Source: an uncultured Coriobacteriaceae bacterium (lineage in GTDB: Bacteria; Actinomycetota; Coriobacteriia; Coriobacteriales; Atopobiaceae). Taken from it: DNA of 6,464 bases. Position numbers and translations under genes: made by a program. The notes under the pieces were generated by a model that was not told where the DNA came from, ran no database searches, and saw only the letters and a list, made by a program, of their open reading frames with translations. Shown here in pieces: positions 1 through 5,100 of the stretch (positions within the stretch are counted from its first letter, which is position 1; each line of letters starts with the position of its first letter). The stretch lies in NCBI GenBank assembly GCA_902772085.1, contig CACXZL010000106.1, forward strand, positions 1 to 6,464, written 5' to 3'.

Positions 1-2
1 TG

Positions 3-107
3 GCGAGGGAGGCTCTTGCCGGAATCTCGCTTGGCGAGGGACTATCAGACTCCCGACTTCAGCGCGTCACCGAATCTATTTCGGTTACGAGGCCTCGAGC
101 CACATAA
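3..107 (+). CDS. Possible C-terminal tail of an upstream gene (partial, uncertain)
   Basis: Reading from base 3, one frame is open for 34 codons and ends at TAA 105-107. Its residues include an Ala/Leu/Gly-rich start, then Ser-Arg-Leu-Gln-Arg, and end in Arg-Pro-Arg-Ala-Thr. The other two + frames are also open across this stretch, and third-position base use does not clearly favour any frame, so the assignment is weak. No domain is recognisable in so short a piece. If it is real, the upstream gene ends 114 bases before the transporter start and lies on the same strand. The alternative is plain intergenic DNA. Confidence 0.2.
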   Translation, partial: AREALAGISLGEGLSDSRLQRVTESISVTRPRAT

Positions 108-154
108 AGCCAACCATCCCCACAGCGGTATCATACCTGAGGCCATATCCCCTC

Positions 155-184
155 TCGACATTTCCGCATCATGTGTTTTATGCT
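155..184 (+). promoter_or_regulatory. Candidate sigma70-type promoter of the MFS gene
   Basis: A -35-like TCGACA (155-160) matches TTGACA at 5 of 6 bases. After an 18-base spacer comes TATGCT (179-184), which matches TATAAT at 4 of 6. Transcription would begin near 191, giving a leader of about 30 bases that contains the strong ribosome binding site at 210-216. This placement argues against translation from the earlier in-frame ATG at 171. It was found by eye; no start site is known. Confidence 0.4.
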
Positions 185-209
185 ATTGATGCAATACGAC
201 TGTCCGGAG

Positions 210-216
210 AAGGAGG
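210..216 (+). promoter_or_regulatory. Ribosome binding site that fixes the MFS start
   Basis: AAGGAGG lies 5 bases before ATG 222. It is close to a perfect anti-16S match. The in-frame ATG at 171 has no comparable site upstream, so the protein most likely starts at 222 (387 residues, not 404). Confidence 0.75.
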
Positions 217-221
217 GTGTC

Positions 222-1385
222 ATGCAGAAAGCTCGTCTCGCAACCGCTCACAAACGTGATTTGCTCTGGGTCATTCTCTTCCTCATCATCTTCATAAACG
301 GATTTGAGTCGGGAGGCTACCAGGCCAGCCTCTGGAGCATCGGCAAGACGTTCGACTTGTCCGTGACCTCCATGGGGCTCTTTGCTGCTTTCGAGCTCCT
401 CGCCGACATGCTCGCCCCCATACTGCTCGGCAGGTGGGCAGATCACGTCGGCAAGGCAAAAAGCATGAGCATCATGCTGACCATACAGCTCATCTCCGCT
501 GCAGTCGTCTTCTTTTCGCAAACGCAGGTGCCGTTCCTCATAAGCATGTTTCTTCTCGGGCTCACCACAAGCGCGCTGCAATTCATCGCCATCGCCTGCC
601 TGGCGGACGCCTATCCGCTGAGCGGCAAGCGCCGCATAGGGTTCCTCACGTCCATGTATGCTTTCGGCGCGGTCATCGCTCCCCTCGTGGTGTCGTTCTA
701 TCTCGATCGAGGCGTGAGCTGGAAGGCGCTCTTTGTGCTTCTTGCGCTCGGAACGGTCGTCGCCCTTGTCGGCATACTGAAAATTGGCACCGACCCTCGC
801 GAGCATGCACCCCAAATCCGTAGCGATCGCAATCCCGCCACAACCTTCGTACTCGCAGGCATCCTCTCGCTGTGCGTCATCATGTGCGTGTATGTTGGCT
901 TCGAAAACGGCTTCTCGTTCTTCGTCGACACGCTGTATACGGACACCTTCCACGTGACAACAGGCAAGCTGGCTCTCTCGCTCTATTGGGCCCTCATGAT
1001 TCCCGCACGCATGCTCGTGGGCCAGTTCTCGCGGCACTCCTACAGGATTCTCATCGCGTCCATCATCGCCATTCCACTCGTGACGCTGCTCATCGGCCTT
1101 TCTGGCAATGCCACGATGGCCACCGCGCTCATCGTCCCGCTCGGCATCGCCAGCGGTGCCATATACCCATGCGTCTTGAACCTCATGATTCCGTTTGCCG
1201 GCACAAAGACGGCGACGGCGACGGGTATGATCACGGCGGCCACCGGCGTCGGTGGCTTCGCCTTCACGGCACTGACGGGTTTTATGGCCGACCTCTGGGG
1301 CATGCAGGTGGCCATGATGGTCCTCGCCTCGTTCTTTGTGTTTTCGCTCGTCGCCGCCCTTCGGGTGAAAACCTTGAGTCGATGA
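222..1385 (+). CDS. MFS transporter, 12 transmembrane segments, substrate unknown
   Basis: This is a cytoplasmic-membrane secondary transporter of the major facilitator superfamily, 387 residues long and typical of a 12-helix MFS_1 member. A basic N-terminus precedes hydrophobic segments at about 13-33, 48-70, 81-100, 103-127, 138-160, 168-188, 207-228, 247-266, 274-293, 299-322, 330-352 and 361-380. The loop between helices 2 and 3 carries the MFS signature A in the form GRWADHVGK (70-78), with the conserved Gly and Asp. A hydrophilic central loop (189-205) separates the two six-helix halves. Helix 7 ends in YVGFENGF (224-231), which has some feel of the fucose/FHS-like branch, but I cannot assign a substrate. 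The ATG at 222 is chosen for its strong ribosome binding site. The three ligases downstream suggest import of an organic acid that is then CoA-activated; this is inference. The 212-base gap to the next gene argues against tight operon coupling. Confidence 0.88.
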   Translation: MQKARLATAHKRDLLWVILFLIIFINGFESGGYQASLWSIGKTFDLSVTSMGLFAAFELLADMLAPILLGRWADHVGKAKSMSIMLTIQLISAAVVFFSQTQVPFLISMFLLGLTTSALQFIAIACLADAYPLSGKRRIGFLTSMYAFGAVIAPLVVSFYLDRGVSWKALFVLLALGTVVALVGILKIGTDPREHAPQIRSDRNPATTFVLAGILSLCVIMCVYVGFENGFSFFVDTLYTDTFHVTTGKLALSLYWALMIPARMLVGQFSRHSYRILIASIIAIPLVTLLIGLSGNATMATALIVPLGIASGAIYPCVLNLMIPFAGTKTATATGMITAATGVGGFAFTALTGFMADLWGMQVAMMVLASFFVFSLVAALRVKTLSR

Positions 1386-1495
1386 CGCAAGCCGCACGTC
1401 GCGTGTCGTCCTCAAGTCGTTTGTCTCGCTCATGCGTGCGGCACGTCGCGCCAGCCCTTCGCAAACAAACCCTCGTTCCCATAACATTATGTATA

Positions 1496-1501
1496 TATGA
1501 T
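1496..1501 (+). promoter_or_regulatory. Candidate -10 box ahead of the first ligase
   Basis: TATGAT matches TATAAT at 5 of 6 bases within an AT-rich stretch. No good -35 box is seen at 16-18 bases upstream. If used, transcription would start near 1508, immediately before the inverted repeat at 1513-1538. That would place the repeat as a downstream operator or as a 5' leader hairpin. Confidence 0.25.
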
Positions 1502-1512
1502 GCTATCGTTTC

Positions 1513-1538
1513 CGTTTGTTTAAAAACTCAAACAAACG
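1513..1538. repeat. Perfect 9-bp inverted repeat, operator-like or leader hairpin
   Basis: CGTTTGTTT (1513-1521) and AAACAAACG (1530-1538) are exact reverse complements around an 8-base spacer. The same half-site also appears at 1462-1470 as CAAACAAAC. The position 60 bases before the ligase start suits a repressor or activator site. As RNA it would form an A/U-rich hairpin without a following U-run, so a terminator is unlikely. Confidence 0.5.
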
Positions 1539-1583
1539 CAAGTGCTTGTTTTAGCATTTACCGATTATGTAGAAGCGTTAATT

Positions 1584-1588
1584 AGGAG
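1584..1588 (+). promoter_or_regulatory. Ribosome binding site that decides the first ligase start
   Basis: AGGAG directly abuts an in-frame ATG at 1589, which is too close for initiation. It sits 9 bases before the next in-frame ATG at 1598. Starting at 1598 gives Met-Ala-Phe-Gly, the same opening as the third ligase, and a length of 514 residues equal to the second. Confidence 0.65.
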
Positions 1589-1597
1589 ATGGGGTTA

Positions 1598-3142
1598 ATG
1601 GCATTTGGCAATACCTTCTTATTCGAAAACTGGGGCGAGCGCGAGTCACATATCGCACTTGTCTGCGGCGATCGCTCGTGCACGTATGGAGAGCTTCGTC
1701 ACGCCATCATAGCCTTTGGCGAGGAGCTGTACGATCTCGGTGTGCGCAAGGGCGACCACGTCGCGATCTGGGCATTTGACTCCATCAACTGGGTCGTCGC
1801 CTACTTTGCCACCATACGCATAGGCGGCATTGCGACGCTCGTCAACTTCAATCTGCTACCGCAAAACGTCACGGTGTTGCTAGACATCACCAATACAAAC
1901 TTCCTCATCTACGGCGACGTCTTCGCAAAGCGCGATAACGCCCATGCCGTAGACGAGCTGATATCCGCAGCGCACATTGACCCCGCGCGGACCTTCGACA
2001 TCAGCCTCGCCAGCGTCGATCTCATAGAGAAGTACAGGGACGTCGCCCTGAGCACGGACCATACGGCTGACTACGACGACGGCGAGACCGCGTTCATCGT
2101 GTTCTCCTCGGGCACCACGGACATTCCAAAGGCGGTCGAGCTTTCCAGAAAGTCCGTCCTGCAGAACGCCGTCGCCTCCTACATCAGGCTCCGCCACGAC
2201 GATGAGCTGCGCACGCTTTTGATTCCGCCGCTCTTCCACGTGTATGGTCTCACCACGCTCGTGCTCCATCTGGGTCTAGGGGCCACCATCGTCCAGCCGC
2301 AGGGCGGAGGCATCCAGGAGCTCATCACGCTCATGAAGCATTACGACTTCACCGACATGCTGTCGGTCACCGCCTCGTTCCTCATGCTGATAGGCGACGA
2401 GTCCTTCAGCCCGGACATCGCCCCAAGCCTGACCAGGTGCATAGTCGCAGGCGGCTTCTCCACCAAGGAGCAGCTGGTGGAGATCGAGTCGAACTTCATG
2501 CATGCGAAGTTCTTCAACGCTTACGGTCTCACCGAATACGTGGCCATAGCCTCACCGACACCGGACGACTCAGTTGAGCTGCGATTCAGCTCCTTAGGAA
2601 TTCCGGCGCCAGGCGTCGAGTTGCATATCGTGGGATCGGACGGCAAGGTGCTTCCCGCAAACGTCCCAGGCGAAGTCATCGTTCGCGGCGACGGCATGGC
2701 AAACGGCTACACGGGCCTCGGTCCGGAGGAGCAACCCTTCGACGCCGAGGGCTGGCTGCATACCGGCGACATGGGATACCTGGGCGATGACAACCACCTC
2801 TACGTCGTCGGCCGCATCAAGGAGATCATCATCCGCGGCGGCGAGAACATCACGCCTTCCGAGGTCCGCGCCGAGCTGCTACACCTTCCGAACGTCGCCG
2901 ACGCAGTCGTCATGGGCATGCCCCACCCCGTCTTCGGCGAGAGCGTCGAGGCGTTCGTCACGCTCGAGGACCCCTCCGTGCCCTTCGACGAGGAGGCCGC
3001 GAAGGAGGCGTTGAAAAAGGAGCTCGCCCGCTTCAAGATCCCCAGCCATATATTCGTGCGGGAGTCCATCCCCATGATCAGCATCGGCAAGCCAAACATG
3101 CGTACGCTTAAGGATGACATGCAGAGGCTTATCGAGTCTTAA
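1598..3142 (+). CDS. Acyl-CoA synthetase-like AMP-forming ligase, copy 1 (A3 Gly replaced by Asp)
   Basis: This is a class I adenylate-forming enzyme (ANL superfamily, CaiC/FadD/4CL-like), 514 residues, the usual length for a stand-alone acyl-CoA ligase. The expected reaction is carboxylic acid + ATP + CoA to acyl-CoA + AMP + PPi, in the cytoplasm. Visible core motifs are the A3 phosphate loop FSSGTTDIPKAVELS (169-183), A5 YGLTE (309-313), A7 TGD (389-391) with the ribose-binding Asp391, and hinge A8 starting GRIKEIIIRGGEN (405-417). The A10 catalytic lysine is Lys498 in SIGKPNMR. All catalytic landmarks are present, but position 175 is Asp where the family nearly always has Gly, and the loop ends in Ala, not Gly. 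The start at 1598 is set by the ribosome binding site and the match to copy 3; 1589 is the alternative. It is the most diverged copy in the first half, yet shares long near-identical 3' DNA with copies 2 and 3. The substrate cannot be read from sequence. Confidence 0.9.
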   Translation: MAFGNTFLFENWGERESHIALVCGDRSCTYGELRHAIIAFGEELYDLGVRKGDHVAIWAFDSINWVVAYFATIRIGGIATLVNFNLLPQNVTVLLDITNTNFLIYGDVFAKRDNAHAVDELISAAHIDPARTFDISLASVDLIEKYRDVALSTDHTADYDDGETAFIVFSSGTTDIPKAVELSRKSVLQNAVASYIRLRHDDELRTLLIPPLFHVYGLTTLVLHLGLGATIVQPQGGGIQELITLMKHYDFTDMLSVTASFLMLIGDESFSPDIAPSLTRCIVAGGFSTKEQLVEIESNFMHAKFFNAYGLTEYVAIASPTPDDSVELRFSSLGIPAPGVELHIVGSDGKVLPANVPGEVIVRGDGMANGYTGLGPEEQPFDAEGWLHTGDMGYLGDDNHLYVVGRIKEIIIRGGENITPSEVRAELLHLPNVADAVVMGMPHPVFGESVEAFVTLEDPSVPFDEEAAKEALKKELARFKIPSHIFVRESIPMISIGKPNMRTLKDDMQRLIES

Positions 3143-3177
3143 GAAACTCTTTTAAAGTCCGATACTACTCTAAGGAA

Positions 3178-3245
3178 CTGCCCGCCCCGCTGCCTCGGCG
3201 CTCGACCGCGTCCGGGTCAGGGAGGCAGCAGGAGGGGCGCGGCAG
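3178..3245. repeat. Large GC-rich imperfect hairpin after ligase 1
   Basis: The contiguous left arm 3178-3196 pairs in three blocks. GCTGCCTC (3189-3196) pairs with GAGGCAGC (3222-3229), CGCCCC (3183-3188) with GGGGCG (3234-3239), and CTGCC (3178-3182) with GGCAG (3241-3245). That gives 19 base pairs, interrupted by a 4-base and a 1-base bulge on the right. The loop itself holds GACC (3204-3207) and GGTC (3215-3218). No U-run follows, so it is not a standard intrinsic terminator. It may be a REP-like element, an mRNA 3'-end stabiliser, or a leader structure for the next gene. Confidence 0.5.
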
Positions 3246-3317
3246 AGAGCCAGCCAGGCATCGAGGAGATGCCCGAGCTCGGGGACGGATTATTTACGGA
3301 TATACCCTCAAAAACGG

Positions 3318-3347
3318 TTGGCTTGAGATGCTGTCGAATATTATAAG
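3318..3347 (+). promoter_or_regulatory. Candidate promoter of ligase 2
   Basis: TTGGCT (3318-3323) matches the -35 consensus at 4 of 6. After 18 bases comes TATAAG (3342-3347), matching the -10 consensus at 5 of 6. The start of transcription would be near 3354, about 38 bases before the ATG. A perfect palindrome, TAAGTACTTA (3344-3353), overlaps the -10 box and could be an operator. Confidence 0.4.
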
Positions 3348-3375
3348 TACTTACCTCATGATGGCCATGCATATC

Positions 3376-3381
3376 AAGGAG
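3376..3381 (+). promoter_or_regulatory. Ribosome binding site of ligase 2
   Basis: AAGGAG lies 10 bases before ATG 3392, a slightly long but workable spacing. No closer in-frame start exists, so it supports this start codon. Confidence 0.6.
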
Positions 3382-3391
3382 TTGCAATCGT

Positions 3392-4936
3392 ATGCTTTTT
3401 AAGAACATTTTTGAGTTCGAGCACGGGGACGAGCGGGAGTCGCGCACCGCTTTGGCCTGCGGCGACCGCTCATGCACCTACGGGGAGCTGCACCATGCCA
3501 TCGAGTCCTTCTCCGAGGAGCTGTACGAACTCGGCGTCCGCGAAGGCGACCACGTCGCGATTTGGGCGTTCAATTCCATCAACTGGACCGTCGCCTACTA
3601 TGCCATCACGCGCATCGGCGGTATCGCAGTGCTTGTGAACTTCAACCTTCTGCCCGACAACGTCGTCCCTCTGCTTGTGTTCACCCACACCAACTTCCTG
3701 ATCTACGGAGACGTCGTCGCAAGGCGCGACGACCCCCGCGCGGTGGACGGGCTGATTGAGGCCGCGCACATCGACCCGGCACGGAGCTTCGACATGGCCG
3801 TCAAGGATGTGGACCTCGTGGCGAGGTACAAGGACGTCCCACTGCAAGGAAGTCATGCCGTCGACTTCGTCGGTACGGAAACGGTGACCATCATCTTCTC
3901 CTCAGGCACCACGAACCACCCGAAGGCTGTTGAGCTCTCGCGGAGGGCCATAGTGGAGAACGCACGTTCCGTTTATCTCCGCCTTGGCTTCAGCGATGAC
4001 ATGCGCACGCTTCTGGTTCCCCCTCTCTTCCATGTGTTTGGCCTTGCCGGACAGGCGCTTCATCTTTGTATGGGGTCGACGATCGTCATGCCCCAGGGTG
4101 GGAAAACCCAGGAGCTCATATCGCTCATGAAGCGCTTCGACTTCACAGACATGCTCTCGGTCACAACTACACACATCACGCTGACAAGCGACGAGTCCTT
4201 CAGCCCCGACATTGCGCCGAACCTCGTCCGGTGCATAGTGGGAGGCGGCTTCTCCACCAAGGAGCAACTGGAGGAGCTGGAGTCACACTACAAGCAGGCG
4301 AAGCTCTACAACACGTACGGACTCACCGAGTTCGCCTGCATCGCCCAAATAGGCCCGGAAGACTCGATTGACCTGCGGTTCAACTCTGTTGGAAAGCCTG
4401 CGGATCACATAGAGCTGCACATCGTCGGCCCCGACGGCGCGGTGCTTCCCGCGAACGTCCCAGGCGAGGTGGTTGCACGCGGAGACGGCCGTACAAACGG
4501 CTACATGGGCCTCGGCCCGGACGGGCAGCCCTACGATGCCGAGGGCTGGCTGCACACCGGCGACATGGGCTACCTGAACGAGGACGGATACCTCTTCCTC
4601 GTGGGCCGCATCAAGGAGATCATCATCCGAGGCGGAGAGAGCATCGCCCCCTCCGAGGTCAGCTCCGCTCTGCAGAAGCTCCCAAACGTCGCCCATGCGA
4701 TCGTGATAGGCATGCCCCACCCCGTCTTCGGCGAGAGCGTCGAGGCGTTCGTCACGCTTGAGGACCCCTCCGTGCCCTTCGACGAGAAGGCCGCGAAGGT
4801 GGCGCTCAAAGGCACAGTCGCCCGCTTCAAGATCCCCAGCCATATCTTCGTACGGGAGTCCATCCCCATGATCAGCATCGGCAAGCCAAACATGCGCGCG
4901 CTTAAAGAAGACATGCGGAAACTTATCGAGTCTTAA
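3392..4936 (+). CDS. Acyl-CoA synthetase-like AMP-forming ligase, copy 2 (A3 Gly replaced by Asn)
   Basis: This is a second intact paralogue, also 514 residues, co-linear with copy 1 and with every motif at the same residue number. A3 is FSSGTTNHPKAVELS (169-183), A5 YGLTE (309-313), A7 TGD (389-391), and the A10 lysine is Lys498. The A8 hinge reads GRIKEIIIRGGESI. Position 175 is Asn, not Gly. The last 74 residues match copy 1 at 65 positions by my count, while the N-terminus (MLFKNIFEFEH) and the middle are more different. Around the predicted acyl pocket it has VTTTHITL (257-264), unlike either neighbour, so a different or lost substrate preference is possible. The likely role is ATP-dependent CoA activation of a carboxylic acid; the substrate is unknown. 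No frameshift or internal stop is seen. It probably has its own promoter, given the 249-base gap and boxes upstream. A possible alternative is an enzyme that stops at the acyl-AMP stage. Confidence 0.9.
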   Translation: MLFKNIFEFEHGDERESRTALACGDRSCTYGELHHAIESFSEELYELGVREGDHVAIWAFNSINWTVAYYAITRIGGIAVLVNFNLLPDNVVPLLVFTHTNFLIYGDVVARRDDPRAVDGLIEAAHIDPARSFDMAVKDVDLVARYKDVPLQGSHAVDFVGTETVTIIFSSGTTNHPKAVELSRRAIVENARSVYLRLGFSDDMRTLLVPPLFHVFGLAGQALHLCMGSTIVMPQGGKTQELISLMKRFDFTDMLSVTTTHITLTSDESFSPDIAPNLVRCIVGGGFSTKEQLEELESHYKQAKLYNTYGLTEFACIAQIGPEDSIDLRFNSVGKPADHIELHIVGPDGAVLPANVPGEVVARGDGRTNGYMGLGPDGQPYDAEGWLHTGDMGYLNEDGYLFLVGRIKEIIIRGGESIAPSEVSSALQKLPNVAHAIVIGMPHPVFGESVEAFVTLEDPSVPFDEKAAKVALKGTVARFKIPSHIFVRESIPMISIGKPNMRALKEDMRKLIES

Positions 4937-4961
4937 GGCCTGGCACTACTCTGAGCCTTAA
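4933..4961. repeat. 7-bp inverted repeat overlapping the stop of ligase 2
   Basis: TTAAGGC (4933-4939) and GCCTTAA (4955-4961) are exact reverse complements with a 15-base loop. The left arm includes the TAA stop codon. There is no T-run after the right arm, so this is at most a weak terminator or 3'-end structure. Confidence 0.3.
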
Positions 4962-5055
4962 ACAAGTCGGGACTACATAAGAAAGTTGCAATATGATTTA
5001 TACGTGTCGTTTTGCATCTCGTGCAGCTAGCGGTTGCTCAACTATTTATATTAGC

Positions 5056-5069
5056 GAAGTTGAAACTTC
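5056..5069. repeat. Short dyad ahead of ligase 3
   Basis: GAAGTT (5056-5061) and AACTTC (5064-5069) are exact reverse complements with a 2-base centre, just downstream of the -10-like TATATT. The size and position suit a transcription-factor site, but no regulator is encoded in the window and chance is not excluded. Confidence 0.3.
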
Positions 5070-5089
5070 AGATATCAACAAAAGACCGT

Positions 5090-5094
5090 AGGAG
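5090..5094 (+). promoter_or_regulatory. Ribosome binding site of ligase 3
   Basis: AGGAG lies 6 bases before ATG 5101, an ideal spacing. It fixes the start of the third ligase and gives the same Met-Ala-Phe-Gly opening as copy 1. Confidence 0.7.
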
Positions 5095-5100
5095 ATTTTT

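Larger units (their letters stand above)
1386..1597. other. Intergenic region between the transporter and the first ligase
   Basis: The first half (1386-1480) is GC-rich and contains a 10-base direct repeat, GCACGTCGCG, at 1394-1403 and 1441-1450. It also holds a 7-base inverted repeat, GCCGCAC (1391-1397) and GTGCGGC (1436-1442). There is no T-run behind these arms, so I do not call a terminator. The second half (1481-1597) turns AT-rich and holds a promoter-like -10 box, repeated CAAACAAAC half-sites and the ligase ribosome binding site. No convincing ORF is present. Confidence 0.6.
3143..3391. other. Intergenic region between ligases 1 and 2
   Basis: No convincing gene is seen. From the left it holds an A/T-rich stretch just after the stop, then a strongly GC-rich fold-back (3178-3245). 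Next come a short hairpin GGCATC-GAGGA-GATGCC (3257-3273) and an overlapping perfect palindrome CCCGAGCTCGGG (3272-3283). An abrupt AT-rich stretch with promoter-like boxes follows, and finally the ribosome binding site of the next gene. The sharp change of base composition near 3285 separates a structured block from a promoter block. Confidence 0.6.
4937..5100. other. Intergenic region between ligases 2 and 3
   Basis: This is 164 bases of mostly AT-rich DNA. It contains GTTG-CT-CAAC (5033-5042), a -10-like TATATT (5047-5052) without a good -35 box, and the dyad GAAGTT-GA-AACTTC (5056-5069). A 32-codon open frame (4993-5091) ends inside the next ribosome binding site, but it has only a weak ribosome binding site of its own. 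No RNA gene is recognised. Confidence 0.5.

Noticed and set aside
1..41. TGGCGAGGGA repeated at 1-10 and 32-41 as a possible CRISPR or repeat array
   Set aside because: Only two 10-base units are present, with no third copy at the same spacing and no further repeat sequence.
171..221. Earlier in-frame ATG at 171 for the MFS gene
   Set aside because: It would precede the candidate -10 box, has no ribosome binding site, and adds residues unlike an MFS N-terminus. The site at 210-216 points to 222.
183..1487. 434-codon open frame on the - strand across the whole transporter gene
   Set aside because: Its product is rich in Arg, Glu, His, Gly and Asp, has no domain I recognise, and mirrors the hydrophobic MFS frame. 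It is an antisense shadow of a GC-rich gene.
1589..1597. ATG at 1589 as the start of ligase 1
   Set aside because: It directly touches AGGAG, leaving no spacing. The ATG at 1598 has workable spacing and matches the N-terminus of copy 3.
3178..3245. Intrinsic terminator call for the GC-rich hairpin
   Set aside because: The stem is interrupted and no T-run follows on either strand.
3143..3391. T-box or other known riboswitch in the gap before ligase 2
   Set aside because: I looked for the T-box AGGGTGGNACCGCG core and found none. No other riboswitch consensus was recognised.
3217..3477. 86-codon - strand frame across the ligase 1/2 gap
   Set aside because: It overlaps the start of ligase 2 and the promoter region, has no recognisable domain, and its codons follow the hairpin sequence.
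4283..4843. 186-codon - strand frame inside ligase 2, with similar antisense frames inside ligases 1 and 3
   Set aside because: The same antisense frame recurs in all three paralogues because the coding strand is conserved. No ribosome binding site or domain supports it.
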